This document shows positions 36,001-49,700 of a stretch of 64,000 nt of DNA, one piece after another. The notes beneath the pieces were generated by a model. It was not told where the DNA came from and ran no database searches. It saw nothing but the letters and a program-made list of their open reading frames with translations. Numbering within the stretch: the first letter of the stretch is position 1; every line of letters begins with the position of its first letter. The position numbers were made by a program, and so were the translations under genes. Location: NCBI GenBank assembly GCA_000226015.1, contig JH153473.1:80904-144903 (forward strand), read 5' to 3'. The DNA comes from Mnemiopsis leidyi. Its lineage: Eukaryota; Ctenophora; Tentaculata; Lobata; Bolinopsidae.

Positions 36001-38465
36001 AACTGGGCTCTGTATCAGTGTTGTCCCGTGTAGGAAGTTGGGACTTGGGCCCCGGACCAGAAGTGATCCCGATATACCCTGGCTGCCTGGCCGGCCATTA
36101 TCTTACACAAATCACAATACATTGATGGAGGGAGATTTGCAGGAAATATATTGTATCTGTGGAAACAAATAAAGCGAGCAGTATTTGTTTCTGCAAGCAG
36201 GACCGGCTTCTCGACCCGTGTAATGCACGTGGGTAATATCTCAGATAACAAACATCACGTGACTAAACACGTGACCCAGATCCGCCGACCAACTTTTAAA
36301 TCGGCGTATCTAGCGACCTATTAGCGCTATAAGAGAGTATCTAACACATGCAAATTACGGATTTACAATGAGTTTCGCGCTGGTAAAAGCCTGATACTAT
36401 ATAGCACCTCTGGAAAGAGAGGTATAACGCCGACAGTACAGGGCATCTGCTTCACAATGCTAGCAGTTCTGAATCAAACAGCACTGATTTGTATCGGAGA
36501 GAAGGGTATACGTCAATGGAAATTTGAGGTTTATCATTCTGAGATTTAGAATTGTTGATTTCAGTTTGTATGCCGTTTTCTGGCTTGTTTTCTGGCTTTC
36601 TGGAATGTAACCGCGTGCTTTAGCATTCGATACTTCTTTAATGTCAAGGTTGCATCATGACAGTGACTTGGGCATCAGCGTTAACTTCAAGCAAAAATCT
36701 GTTCGATCGAACAGAAAGTAAGGCGAAGATAACGATTTCTCAATATGTATCATGCCTTACAAATTCGAAACTTCAAATTCAATAGACTTAACAAACCCAG
36801 CTGTTACAGCTTAGCGGCCACCAAATCGGCATTTTAAACGAGGCGATTACATGATTTTTAAAATCTTGGAATTTTTTGCCGTTTGATTAATCAAGATAGA
36901 TGGACAATTAACATGGGGACAATGGGGCGAAGCAGTTTTTAATGGAATAAGAGCTTAAGTTGTTAAACAATTTAAAGGATCCCGCAATTAGACTAGAGCA
37001 CAGAAACTTACACAGTCAGATGTTTGTCCCTCGCCCATAACTAGGAGGTCCAGTCATTCACCGTGAAAAACTGGAACACCTAGTGCTTTGAAGAGTATAA
37101 AATAAATTTCATTTTCTAGAATTTATTTATCCCCTCATTAATTCTCGCCCAACTTTGTGCTATTTCTTCTCTCCTGCCTGTTCCGGATACCAACAACTTG
37201 AAGTTGGTCCTTGAAGATCTCAGCTCCAACAAAGGTCAGATAGCATTACCCAAACAGAGACCATTATTTGACCACATGATGCGTAGATCTAGAGATCATG
37301 TGACATCTTCCAGATGTTTGATAACCTCCGAACGATTGTAAAACAAGTAGATGATGCAAGACGCAAGTGAAGCGTGCAAGCTACATTGTGTCGGCCGGAC
37401 TTGATTCCGTCGTCAATGAATCTGGAGAGCTCTCGGCTCCAACAATTTATTTGAGTTCAAGTCTTGATATAGGGCGACCTGACTCGGAGGGAATTAAATA
37501 CATCACGATTCGCTGATCGCCATTGCAAGCGAAAAATTAAGCGGTCGCCTCACTCACGGAAAGAGGCCACAATTCTGTGCATTGCGACCTTTCGTTAAAT
37601 TGTTAACACTTACGTTTCACATTCATAATATATTCTAATTAAGACAGCTATTGATGAGTCTTCAAAACCGAGGAGAAATTTCAACATTGGTCTGTTTTCA
37701 TGCGGTCGCACACCAACTCTTTTGTTAAGCCCCGGTTGTTTAACTTTTTCTGAGGGGCCAAGTTATCGGATTGCCATTTATACCCTCCCTTCACTGATCT
37801 TATCTAACGATGAAAGTGCACGACTACTGGTTGTTGCATCCGGTTTTAGCTGTTAATTTTCACCGGTTGTTGCATCCGGTTTTAGCTGTTAATTTTCACT
37901 GGTTGTTGCATCCGGTTTTAGCTGTTAATTTTCACCGGTTGTTGCATCCGGTTTTAGCTGTAAATTTGCGATGATTGTTGTAACCTGTTGAAGCTGTTAA
38001 TTTGCCTCATCTAGACTAAACAAGAATTGCGGCCGCTTTCATTGTGTCAGGCGACCGCTGAATTTCCCGTATCTTGCCGTCGCTTATTGTCATTAAACCT
38101 CGAGGAATGAGGAATCAAAATACGCAACCTCGTACCAGACGTAATTTCGGTTAGTTGTTCTGCACGTGTAAAATCAGACGCGCGAATTCACGCAGCTGTT
38201 CGATGCAGCCACGATTGAAAAATTGCACGCGCAAAGTTTAGACACAATTGCGCGTTCTTTTCATCGTTTATTTCAAATATCTTAACTCAGCTCTGTATGA
38301 CGTCGTTATTGTATTGTATGTGCTGCCTTCATCATTTATCATGCTGNNNNNNNNNNTGCGAGGTAATTATGTATACATTTCATGATGTGGAATACATTCT
38401 GCGGCCTGAGGCAGTTAAAACCTATAATTGTGATCTTATACATAATTATGTTTAATAAAGGAGCT
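36001..38465. other. no supported gene; weak minus-strand exon candidate
   Basis: A minus-strand candidate at about 36015-36140 follows a good acceptor (atttgtttccacag) and encodes a Cys-containing tail (MYCDLCKIMAGQ) to a stop; with no partner exon it stays unproven. Three CACGTG boxes lie at about 36227-36273. An N gap occupies about 38347-38356. Confidence 0.35.
37829..38008. repeat. 36-bp tandem repeat
   Basis: Four near-identical copies of a unit holding ggttgttgcatccggtttta and gctgttaattttcac, starting at 37829, 37865, 37901 and 37937, plus one degraded copy at 37973. Confidence 0.92.
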
Positions 38466-38642
38466 TGCGCGCAAACGTGCGCGCGTACGGACGGACGGCG
38501 CGGACGGACGGACGCTTTTTGAGCTAATTATCCAAATTTACGCTGTCGATCGCCAACCCTTGTGTTGTACTTTTTGTGCACGTGCACAAAACGTATCAAA
38601 ACAATCTTGCCATTTGGGCCCTTCGGGCCCAAATGGCAAGAT
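38464..38642. repeat. palindrome cluster: GC-alternating run, 20-bp palindrome, 18-bp-arm hairpin
   Basis: About 38466-38517 alternates purine and pyrimidine (gcgcgc, gtgcgcgcgtac) and then repeats cggacgga. 38572-38591 is a perfect 20-bp palindrome, ttttgtgcacgtgcacaaaa. 38604-38642 is a perfect inverted repeat with 18-bp arms (atcttgccatttgggccc) and a 3-bp spacer. The last could form a very stable hairpin in DNA or RNA. No transposase or terminal inverted repeats recognised. Confidence 0.85.
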
Positions 38643-41600
38643 ACGGGAAAAAATGCGCAGTTGCGGGGTGTTGGACCTCGAAAGTCCTCGTCTAGACCCG
38701 GTTGTAGGACTGGAGCAAGGGCCACCTGTAGTTCAAGCCTTAACTTTACCTATTATCCTAAGGTATTTAGTCAATAAGGCTACCTTAGCGGATTCTGTAT
38801 TCTACTTTTAACTCATAGTGGGTCCCACCGCCCACGTGGATTGCTAAAATGTTCTAAAAGGCTGCTATAATGTTCCTAAGGCTGTCACTCTGGGGCCGTC
38901 CGGCACTCTACCTTCAGTTTGGTAGGGAATCTATAATTGAACCTTTTTTCAGTTTTTACTTGTTTCACCAGTAGTAATACCAGTAGTAATCTCACTTGTT
39001 TCACCAGTAGTACCGGGAACTTGATAGATCACCAACCGGCTATTTGCCAGCTTATAACCGGCTTTTATCAGGTTGATGAACAACTCAATAATCAATATTT
39101 ATCAATAATAGTATTTGAAGTAATATAATGATTAAATGATAAACTATTTGTTGGTTTAAATTAAACTTACAAGAGAATCAGCTAGATTCCAGACTGTCGA
39201 TCTTAAATCTTGGTTCGAGATTCTTGTTTACGGTTTCAAGGCGCCTGTTAAACTTAGGTCACCATTTCGTCCCCCTAAAAAGGAGAAAAATCGATTACAA
39301 TCCGACAAAACTGGTTCATAATGATATAATGAATATTTTCCGCTATAAAATTAGAGTGCGGTGGTTGGAAGTAGCTGTCGGAAAGATATCGTTCCCAGTT
39401 GTTGAGATTTAGAAGAAACTGGGTCGGGCTATAAATTGAATATTCAAACAATAGGTCTGACGATCAGAGTTCGTTCAAACCACACAGTCCATATCTTTCT
39501 TCCTTTGATATGTGATTTTCTTACTTGTTAGTGTATAACTAAAGGTATGTTTGATATTCGTTATTCCCCGCACTTATTACAGATTTCTGAGGCCTAGAAA
39601 TAAAATTCTTAGTGATTTGGATTATGGACCTTCGCTTGGCTAAGCCTATATTTGTCGCCCAGCAATCGGGACCTTTTAAGGGCGATTGTAGCCTGCACAA
39701 AGTTGTAAAATTTTCCACTTTTACCTTCTTAATAACCGCATTTTTCATGGAGTTATCGGCCCTCGTCAAGAGTGTCAATAGAGCGCCCTGACTTGGATCC
39801 GACCTCAAATCCTTTTCAAACTGATTTATACAGCTATTCATAGTGGGATAACCTACACTAAGTATAGAACCCCATGTAAGGTAAGACTACGGTTTTAAAA
39901 TTTTGCAGATTGGCAGTTCAGCAACCATTGCGGAATTTCCGCCTCTAGTATAAAAAATAAATGAACAGCTTTACATTTCAAATTTTAAGGGCTTCAGAAA
40001 CTGATGGAATTCGCGAGGGATTACAATTACCCATGAAAATTAGGGAATTTTTATATTTTACCCCTTGTGCAGTTTCTCATTTTTCAGGCCTGAAGACAGT
40101 AGGATCGTTAACTATTTTCGAAACTTTAATTTAGGGCTTTTACACGTTCCAATGTCTTCCAGATTCAGAGGAAAGATCCGTATTTCTGCAGAGAAAACTA
40201 TACATTTAATTTCACAAGTTTAGGAGAAACATCCCGTTTTTAGTTTTACCTCTCGCATTTTTATCTTCACGGGATTCCCTCAAAAAAGTATCTCACTAGC
40301 GTTTACGGCTCGAGAATTAAAGTAAAATAAGGACTGAGAATTAGACTTAGAGTAAAATTACCTAAATGGGACAGATCATTGAAGGTTTAGACAGTAATTA
40401 GAGGGCAAGGTAGAAAACAGAAAGTTTTAAAAGTAAGGGTTAAACCTGTCTGTCATTTTTAGAGGACTAGACACTCCCTAAAGATTTCAGGGTGGCACAG
40501 CAAGGTACCCACCTCAAACCTATCTATTTCAGCACTTTTAAGTGTGCCCTTTTTGAAGCTTTTCTCTTGAACACGATAAATAGTTGGGGTTTTGGCATAG
40601 TTCGTCATGGTATAACACGGCAGACTACATATGTATCTTAATCGAGATTGACAAGGCTTTGGGGATAACGTAATTAGATGGCACGTGGGAATCCCCCACA
40701 GCGGGATATTAAGAAGAAGACAACAATAGGAGGAGAGGGAGAAGGTAGAGTTTAAAACCGGGAACCCTGGTTGTCAGGGCTGGCAAATAGCGACATGTAT
40801 ACTTGATGGGATATAATCCCACTTTCTCATTACCGACAACTCGGTATCTCATTGTGCACTCAGCCCGCTTACGTAGATGACAACAAAGCCCAGTTGAGCG
40901 CTAATTTTACCGATCAGCTCCCTGGGAGCTGAGAAAGAGCATACCCAAGCTTATTACAGCAGATTATTAGTTGGAGGACTTGACTCTCGCTTGTTTCAGT
41001 TATCGTGACAGGCTGCATTTCATCTTGTGACAAGCGTCCGATCAAAACTCAATGCGTGCCGAAATTTTTAGAAGTACAATTTCTATTTCCCGTCTGCTCG
41101 TTGATTTTAAACTTTCTCTGGTAATTTACAGCTTCCTTTATTCCTCGAGGTCTAATTTGTTTTTTATCGAAAATGCAAGAAAGCAGAATTTCGACTCATT
41201 ATACGCAAGCTCACAAGTATTTTTCGAGAGGGTTATAAGCTGATATATTCTGAAAGTGTGGATAGTTTTCAGAAAAATAATTAGCGGCGTAAAAATTATA
41301 ATTCATTTCTTCTTCTTCCACCTACCTGCAAATCTGTAACTTCCAATGAGGGTTAAGTTGGAAGTTATCGAGCGTTTAGCAGAGAGTCAGAAGTCTCAAA
41401 TCTGACAAGCCGGCATATCTTTCAGCTCAGAATTGAAGTAACAATCGACCTTAACTAATTTTACAGCACTTCACGTGCAAATGAGGAATTCTTCGCGGAA
41501 TTTTGGACGGTACTTGCCAATTTTGAGTAGCACCGGATAGGGTGGGCCTGCACCTCACCGCAAAGGAATTAGAACAATTGAAGTTTGGAACTTATGTCAA

Positions 41601-44600
41601 GTATATGTAGTACTCCTGTCCCTCTAACACTGTACCCTCCGTAAAGGGGTATTGGTGTCTTGTGGCATTCCAATCTCACTCTCGATCTGTTTGCGCTTGG
41701 TATTCGGCCGACTTCAGCGGAGCGGTTAAAATCTGACTAATGAACAAGAACTTTTACAATCTACTGTTGACCTCTAAGTTGAAATTAACTCGGTGCTGTT
41801 GGACTCTAGTCTATAATCATATAGATTTATTTAATGGAATGAGTAAGTTCTCATTTGTGGTACTGAATTTAGCTTGTTAAGGACAGAACTCGGCATTCTT
41901 GAGAATATTAGACTCAAGTTTTAAATAACTTAAAACTATCCTTGTATAGTGTATACTCTAATTTAACAGCGTGCGGTGCGATAACAACATTAACTGCACG
42001 AGGCGTAGCCAAGTGGAAATCAATGCAATGAACGTTCTAAGCGCGGCTGATTATTTGTAGCGATTATTTGCAGTTATTGCACAGGGTGCAGCCGAGTGCA
42101 AATATTTGGAGTTGGTTTTATTATAATGCAAAGACGCTGTTAACTTCGCGTATCATGGCACGTTAACTTTAACCCATGCTCCCCAAAAAACGTGCAGTAA
42201 GTGGAATCATGCGAATTATTTGAGTTGCAGGATGAATGACTGAGGGATATATGTTAAACTTTAAGTAATTAGAATGAGTCCCAACTCCCATTGGAATTCT
42301 TACGTAGTTGTACCCCGGACCATATCTTTACAATAGCCGCGGTGAAGAAATTGACGACTAGCATTTCAGATGGCCGGGCCAACAAAGAAAACAACCTCAA
42401 GTCCTTTGACTAATACAGCTTCCATTACCAGCCATTCATAGCTATGTTTTCTAGATTTTCGATATTTCCTCTCTAAAATTGTTTAAATTGTTTTTAAAAA
42501 TTGTTTAATATCGAATCAGCTGCATATCATTAAGATTGTTTTCCGAATTAGCACATAAATAACTAATACTATTTTCCATAGTGCTGATTTCACGTTTTCG
42601 CACTTTTCGTTCAGCAGGAGCACCTATCATCAGTAATAAGCCAAGAAGTGTTCCTAAATCTTAATGCTGATCAGTAATAAGTGAGGGATCTGTACAGGCA
42701 ACCTCGGTAGAATTTACTGGATTAAAGTTAGGTGGGGAGACTGGAGATACTGGTTGGGATATCCGTGACGATCTGAGATAGGAAATAGGGGGAAATATTT
42801 GCAACTATAGTCGGAATAAATGCTGTCCCGACGTCAAAACTGACGAGCTACAACTGTCAGCTGTAGGTGATGTGTTGTAATGTGCACACATGCCAGACAC
42901 AGAGCTCAATATACTATTGAAACTTTCAATCGGTTATTCGTGTAGTTCTCCGTGTAGGCTGATCCCATATCCCAACAGGAATTTCTGTCAATAAGAATCT
43001 CTATTCTTTCGCCCTTCGTAATTATTTTGGTTTGCCGATGTTATAAAGTTTGTCTACGTAGAACTACAAACGCGCTTTCTTCGACCAGAAAGTTCGTTAA
43101 TTCAGTGTCTGTGACAGGGATGTAGACATTTATACAATCGACATTAGAGCCTACTTTTCTCAGTGGTGTAATTAAAGAGCCTAAACGCTGCATATGTGCG
43201 AAATTACTTTTTTGCATTACAAACTGCGTTATAAAGTTCATTCACACGGCTGATCAAATATGCCGTAGCTTAGCATGCCTATCAGAATTAGTAGCTTAAA
43301 ATTTGTGGAGGACGGAGGTCTCTTGAAGCTCAGTAATCATAAAACTTAATTGTCTTATAACGATATTTTAATACCAAATATATTGTGTTGCAATTAGAAT
43401 TTTACCTCCAGTTCTGTTAATGATTTCTCCATTTCTTCAGTTTCACTTTCACTTGGCTTATAAGCTTACACCTTGTCTAGCTTATACCTTGTCTAGTCAC
43501 CGAAACCTCCAGATTCAACTTCTACTTTAGTTACAAATTAACTATACAGAATTGAAATAGTTCACATTTGTCAAGAATCTCTATAATCCAGCGGGAAATG
43601 GTGTAATTATGAAGAACATTAACATTTCATAAAGAAAACTGTAAAGTTTGAAGTGCCGTCTGATTCTGCACTTCCCATCGACTTCACCTTCCGGAAATCT
43701 GGAAAACGAAGCCGCCTCAACTGCGGTTATGTTGCCAGATAATTTATTATAATTTGGCACCGCCCAGACGACACGACAGCAGGGATAGGCTTTACCGACC
43801 TAATTGCAAGCCAGCCTGAAGGGCAACTTAGAGGATATTGTGCACTTCGAGTCGTGACCATCATGTCACACCGCCGTGACCAGCGTCATGTCACACCGCC
43901 GTGACCAGCGTCATGTCACACCGCCGCACTGACGCCAAATAATTGGTGTGTGTCGACTCGTCCTCCAATGCTATACTCTGACCTTGCAGTGCGATCCATC
44001 CGAGAAGCACCAACAAAGATAGAAAGTAGTGAACATTTTGTGCAAGATCATTTCAAAAATTCAAACTGACGCCGTGAAGTTGAGCTTCCATTACAAAAAT
44101 GAGAATCTAGCGGGCAAATTCCTTAAACTCGGCTTCATTTTAACTTGTAGCTGTAGCACTTGAATTGTTCTGATTGCATTTTATAACCTTAAATGAAATA
44201 CCACCATTCTTTACGGGATGAATACGCATAATCAATTAGGATAATTATAGATAGTATATTAAAACATATGCTGGTACAGTGAATTGTATGCTAAGTATAA
44301 TACGCCGCCCGGTCTACCAGAAAAATTATGTAAAGCTATTGGTATTTGAGTAGCATTTATTCAGCCGAGAGTGTGTTCGGGAATGCGAACTTGCTTTTCG
44401 GTATTTCTGTTAATCTAATTAGTTTATAATAATCGGCACATTATAACGTAATTCTGATATAATCTCGTGGTATAACTTCAAGTATTGGGTAAAATACGTG
44501 GAAAGTAAAATTGCAGTACCCCCCGGATTTGCTGCCTCGAGTCGGCCGGTGGGGCTGGTACGCAAGCCACCAGGACTTCAAAGCCAGCCGCATCTGTCAC

Positions 44601-45372
44601 TTCGACAGATAGCATTCCGGAAGTTTTTTCTCCTAGTTTTGCCGTCCGTAATAATCCATTAAACAATAGTACCAATAATTTGCCTTGCTCCTCATTCGGA
44701 CCATAAACTTATCAACCTTGATGACTTCTGTCGATATATTAGAGGAGCACCTGCAATGTTTACTGTTGGAACTATTTTACAGATTTGAGAAATGAGGAGT
44801 GGGTTATTACCATTAGGGTTTGATAGGCATGGTGAAAGGTCGAAAAGGAAACGAACTAAACTCACGAGGACCTCGCAATGTCGGAGTAATTGCCAGCCGC
44901 ACGTGTTAAATTTTATCTATTTGTAACTAAAGGAAGGTATTAACTATTTACCGACATAAAGTATTATTTGTTGTAAGTTAGCCTTATGTTTGTACAAGGT
45001 CCCGCGTTTCTCGACGCTGATTGGTTATGATATAAATGAAATAAGGAAAATGATAAATATGATGTTAAGAGAAAGATATATGATGTTAAATAAAGGATCG
45101 GCTTTTTAAAGGCCAAATGATTTCTACATTCAACTCTTTATTTCACTGTAACAGACATCAATCCCACACTTACACTTACAGTCATCATTCATCCTGCATT
45201 TCTAACATCTCATATACATTCTAACATCTCATGTAGCCGATAGCAGATGTTCAAAAAATGTTGCATTTTATAGTAGAGAAAAAATAACGTATTTCTACTT
45301 CTGGCCTTTATTCGAAGACATGTTCTGTTTCCCTGTGCTGACAGAATCCTAACACAATATCTCTACCTGTAG
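38643..45372. other. gene-poor stretch before the rhodopsin-like GPCR
   Basis: I see no supported gene. A 25-bp tandem repeat lies at about 43854-43925. CACGTG at about 38833, 40683, 41473 and 44899. First exons of the GPCR may lie near the right end. Confidence 0.4.
43854..43925. repeat. 25-bp tandem repeat, three copies
   Basis: Three copies of gtgaccagcgtcatgtcacaccgcc; the first copy is shorter by three bases. Confidence 0.9.
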
Positions 45373-46572
45373 GTCAAGACAAGAGCCCTGGAGGACCCCA
45401 TCCCGTCCTCTGAGCTCCTTTACTCCGGCTCCCCCGACACCATGATCTTCATCTACTCCAACAGGACAATATTTGCGATACACAACGACACAGTGCGTTA
45501 CACCTGGACCTCTTACTACGTGTTTGTTCTGCTGTCCTCGTTGCTAGGCGACACCACCATCTTGATCGCTTCAGTAAAGTACCGTGCGTTTCGTCTCCAC
45601 GACTTTATCATAGTTCTGATCCAGCACATAGCGGTGTGTGACATCCTGGTGTCCCTGACTAACGTGTTCCCCATGATGGTGACACTCTTGTACGGGGAGT
45701 GGGTGTTGGGCGAGACGTGGTGTCGGGTAACACCATATCCGGTGTACTGTACTAACTCTGCCAGCATCATGCTCATCAGCGCCATGACAACCAGTAGACT
45801 TATATTGTTGAGGACTCCCCGGAAACAGAGATGTTTCACCGCAGTTCGAGCACATTCCATGTGCGCTGCAATCTGGGTGTTCTCCCTCGGTCTCCCCATT
45901 ATGTTTCTACTAGTAGACAATAACGACATCGCGTTCGATCAGCGTATCTACCTGTGTGACTATGCGTTCAGCTCCAAGATATGGCGGTGGTTGTTGCCCG
46001 TAATGACAAGTGTTGTGATGTACGTGCCTGCCATCCTGACGGGTCTGTCGACGGTGCCGCTAGTCTTGTACCTCTGTAAAGCGAGGAGGGTGGCGCGGCG
46101 GAGTGGCGGCTCTAGGCGGTGGCAGGGGATAATGACAGCCGTTCTCACCGCCATAGTTTACTCCATCTCTATTCTACCGTACGCACTGTACCGGATTGTT
46201 CAGTCCTACTTCGAGCCGTCCGGTTTTATACACACCCACTTCTTCCGTCTGGCGGTCTCCTTTCTCTCCCTTAACACGATCAGCAACTTTTACATCTACA
46301 GCATGACTGTTCAGAGTTTCAGACGGTTTCTCTCCGCCAGTCTCGGGCGGCCGACCAGAACTTACGTCGCCGCGCCGACCAGCGGACCTCCAGTCAGCAA
46401 CATAGGTGGGTATCTCAATCTCATCTTTATAACATTCCTCGCATATTTGCTCAAATATTTCTCTCCTGCTCACATTTACACTGTAATTTAGCACACTGTA
46501 CCGGATAAGGTTTACTAACAGGACCATTTAATTTCAGGGGTAGTAGTGGACATGGAGCCTGCTGTCCAGTAG
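45373..46572 (+). CDS. rhodopsin-like (class A) G-protein-coupled receptor, orphan
   Basis: Main exon 45373-46405, terminal exon 46538-46572. The acceptor at 45371-45372 (acctgtag) is followed by 23 open codons before the first ATG (45442), so coding probably starts in an unseen upstream exon. Seven hydrophobic segments are present: TM1 around YYVFVLLSSLLG, TM2 IAVCDILV (D2.50 kept), TM3 after the Cys of WCRV, TM4 AAIWVFSLGLP, TM5 LLPVMTSVVMYVPA, TM6 SILPYALY, TM7 ISNFYIYS. The DRY motif is TSR and NPxxY is NFYIY. Two N-glycosylation sites (NRT, NDT) precede TM1. A donor ATAG|gtgggt joins in phase to ttcag|GGG, giving the tail GVVVDMEPAVQ; reading through instead ends at 46491 with a hydrophobic tail. 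Ligand unknown. Confidence 0.85.
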
Positions 46573-46743
46573 CGACAAGCTCCGGTTGTGACTGCAGTAT
46601 GGCGTGAATACAGTGATTGGCGTGGTTGGACGAGACAAGAGAGCTGGGATGGAGCGTGCTGTCCAGTAGCGACAAGCTCCGGTATGGCGTGAATCTAATG
46701 ATTGGCGTGGTTGGACGAGACAAGAGAGCTGGGATGGAGCGTG
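46554..46743. repeat. tandem duplication of the receptor's stop-codon region
   Basis: Two direct copies (97 and 85 bp) of ggagcctgctgtccagtagc...gagagctgggat. The first contains the GPCR stop codon in CCAGTAGCG; the second repeats it in the 3' flank. They differ by a 12-bp gap and a few substitutions. Confidence 0.9.
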
Positions 46744-49700
46744 CTAGGATGATGTTCAGAGCAGGCTAGGTCGCCACCCGTTGTTATCCATCATCATGAC
46801 ACATGGGCACGTGTCTAAATCAACAACAAAACATGCCAGTTATATGGGATGTAAAGCAGTTATATGGGATGTAAACAGAACAGAATGTAAATCATGTGAA
46901 TAACCCGGATTTATGTGAGTGTATCTTCGCGACAGAATCAAAATAAGAATTCACTTCCAAGGCCCGATCTATATATAAACACGGTGTTCACATTGCAGTG
47001 AATTGGTGTTCCAGAACAGGCCAAACTCTTGTAAATATACTTATAACAGCTTTTAATCCACGCTGGTTAAATTCGATCATGGAAAGTTTATTTTACAGCT
47101 TAATTTTCAATTGAGGATAACGTTTTATCAAATTGTACAATATTACTGTTTCTGAATTCAGGCTGTTTTTACTTGTATATTGTCAACTTTGTAAATTGTG
47201 TCTGTTTCAATGTATCATGTATAAAAACGGAAAACCCAATAAATCTAATGATTAATAAATTAATGGTTGTGGTAGACGGGACAAAGATAAAAACTAACTT
47301 TCCATAAAACATGTTCGATTACAACGTTTTTCCGGATTTCAAGTTTACCTAGTTTATTGATTATCTATTTTATTAATGATAATCATCCTTATTTAACCAT
47401 CTCGGGGTACTGTAAAGTTTAGAATTATCCCCCATCTATAACATAGCTCACCTGTAGACAACAAATACTCCACATACAACTTCTGTAGTCTGTACGAAAG
47501 TTTTAAATGCACCCCCTATAGAAAGTGATATAATGACCCAGCAGACCTCGCCTGTTTTGGCAGACTTGGTTGGCTAATGGCCTACTTTTAAACTATATCA
47601 ATACTGACCCCTATAATAACATTTATCATATTAGTGGAAACCAAGTGGATATTGGCAGCGTATTTTAAACACCGATAGAATCTTAATATGAAACATTAAC
47701 TATCAAATATCCGGGAGATAGGACTAAGGCGAGATTATGTGATCGTATTTTGACCTTCGAAATAGTTGAACACTGAACAGGGATCAAAAGTAATAATATA
47801 AATAGATTTTGACTAAATTGAATTTTACGAGGCCCTCTTTAGCCGCTTATTACTTAATAAGTAATACTTATTGCTTATAACTTGTTGAAATTCTAACACT
47901 GCTACTGGCAAGTTGACCGTTTTCCGTTGTTACCTTTAGTTTGTTAGTTTTAGTCCCTTTATGATAGCCGAAACTTTGAAGGTTTCCACGCGATTGCTGC
48001 TGTAGAAATGTTAAGTTATTTATGTGACAAGAGCATATGTTCGTACAGTGCCCCATTGAACAGTGCCCCATTGAACTATTTATTAGTGCTGGTTGTGATA
48101 AAGCATTAGGTATTCAATATCGGAAAAACACGTACATTGTGTCTCAGAACAAGACTAACTATAAAGTATAAAGGTTCAGCTATCAAACGATAACGAATAA
48201 TCAAATTTCTCCTGATTCAACGAGTAAGGTACTAGGGCAGGAAAAATGTATTTTGTCACATTACGTTTAGTGTTTACTTTTCCATACTTTAACAATGAAA
48301 TTGTCTGAAATTTTACGATCTTTGCCAGGATGATATAATCATATTACCAACGCATAAATACTCTATGTACGCGTGTATTTTCCTACTTTTAGTCGACTTA
48401 TAAGAAAATTTTGGTGCCAAAAAAACTTTTTTGTCGTTAATCTAATTCCAATGTTTGACCCGAAAATATTAGCCCTTTTCGATTTGTTGACTAAGTTTTA
48501 AGAGTAAAATACAATTCTTCGTCTACTTCATACAAATACAAAGGCATGTTTCAACATATCGAATATGTAATTTATAATTGAATTTAAACATGAGGCTTGT
48601 TAGTTAGAGCTACATTGATTTTTGCACTTAACTGAAAGTAAAGGACAAAAAGAAAGAAAAGAATGTCAATAATGGCAGCGAATTGTTTGGTTTATTGGAG
48701 TTAGTGGTTTTTATTGTAATTAATATGTTAATAGTTCTTCTTAACAAGTTTGCTATGAAAAATTTTCAAAATTTGACCTCTAAAAGTTTGAAAAGCTACT
48801 CATTTCTGAGCTAATACTTGAGTAGACATTTTACGGACACATCGAACTTAGTATCGATTAAGTCGAGCTACCAGAAGTCAGAACGTACCGGCAATAGTGG
48901 CATAAGTTTAAATAATTATGTTGTCACATGTATTTCACCTATCTATCTATCCACTGATCAATACAGTATCACGTCTAGATGCTATCTTGTCACAGTTGCT
49001 AGGTGCTGTCTTTATACAGTTGCGAATTATTATAGTATGGCTATAAACCGATATAGTGGAAATTTATCGAGGATTTTCAATCCTGGATAGAATAGTGCTT
49101 AATGCCACGACCTTTAATTTTACGCGCTGATTTTCTAAATTTCTATGACAGGTTTCTTCATATCAGCTGACAATTACGGAATTTAAAAAGAAACGTTGGA
49201 TGACAACAATCGTGATATTTGTTTGTTTGCTTAACATGGTCAGTAATATTTGCTTTTGTTGCACCGGCAGCCCAATACGCCATGCACTCACGTAGCGGCT
49301 GACTATTGTGTTTAGTATTTACATTGGGGCCTTCCTTGTCGCAATTTTAGTAGAAGTAATGTGAATGATTCATTCCAAGCAGTCATAAGTATGTTCTTTT
49401 AAATTTTGTTTTGTGAGTGGACATTCGATTTATCATTTATGATATATTGTTTAACTGTCAAGTACTCTATTGAAAAATAGATTTGTAAGGCAAGTACCTG
49501 AATCGGTACTTGTATTTCTATCGTGTACTGTTCTCTGAAATCATAGGTTGTACTTGACTTTTGGAAACGATAGCTGTGAACTATTTTAACTTCAGTACAT
49601 ATTTCTATTTGTGTCACAAACTGCTTCACCAGAGTACGAGACGACACTAAATCTTGTTTAATCAAAATTTTCTAAGGAATCTCTAAAGGTCTACGCAGTC

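Noticed and set aside
30537-38008. Regular arrays (20-bp at 30.5 kb, 36-bp at 37.8 kb) considered as CRISPR-like.
   Set aside because: Head-to-tail repeats without unique spacers in a eukaryotic scaffold; plain minisatellites.
45516-45929. Long minus-strand frames opposite the rhodopsin-like GPCR.
   Set aside because: Shadows of the GPCR, which has seven hydrophobic segments and receptor motifs on the plus strand.
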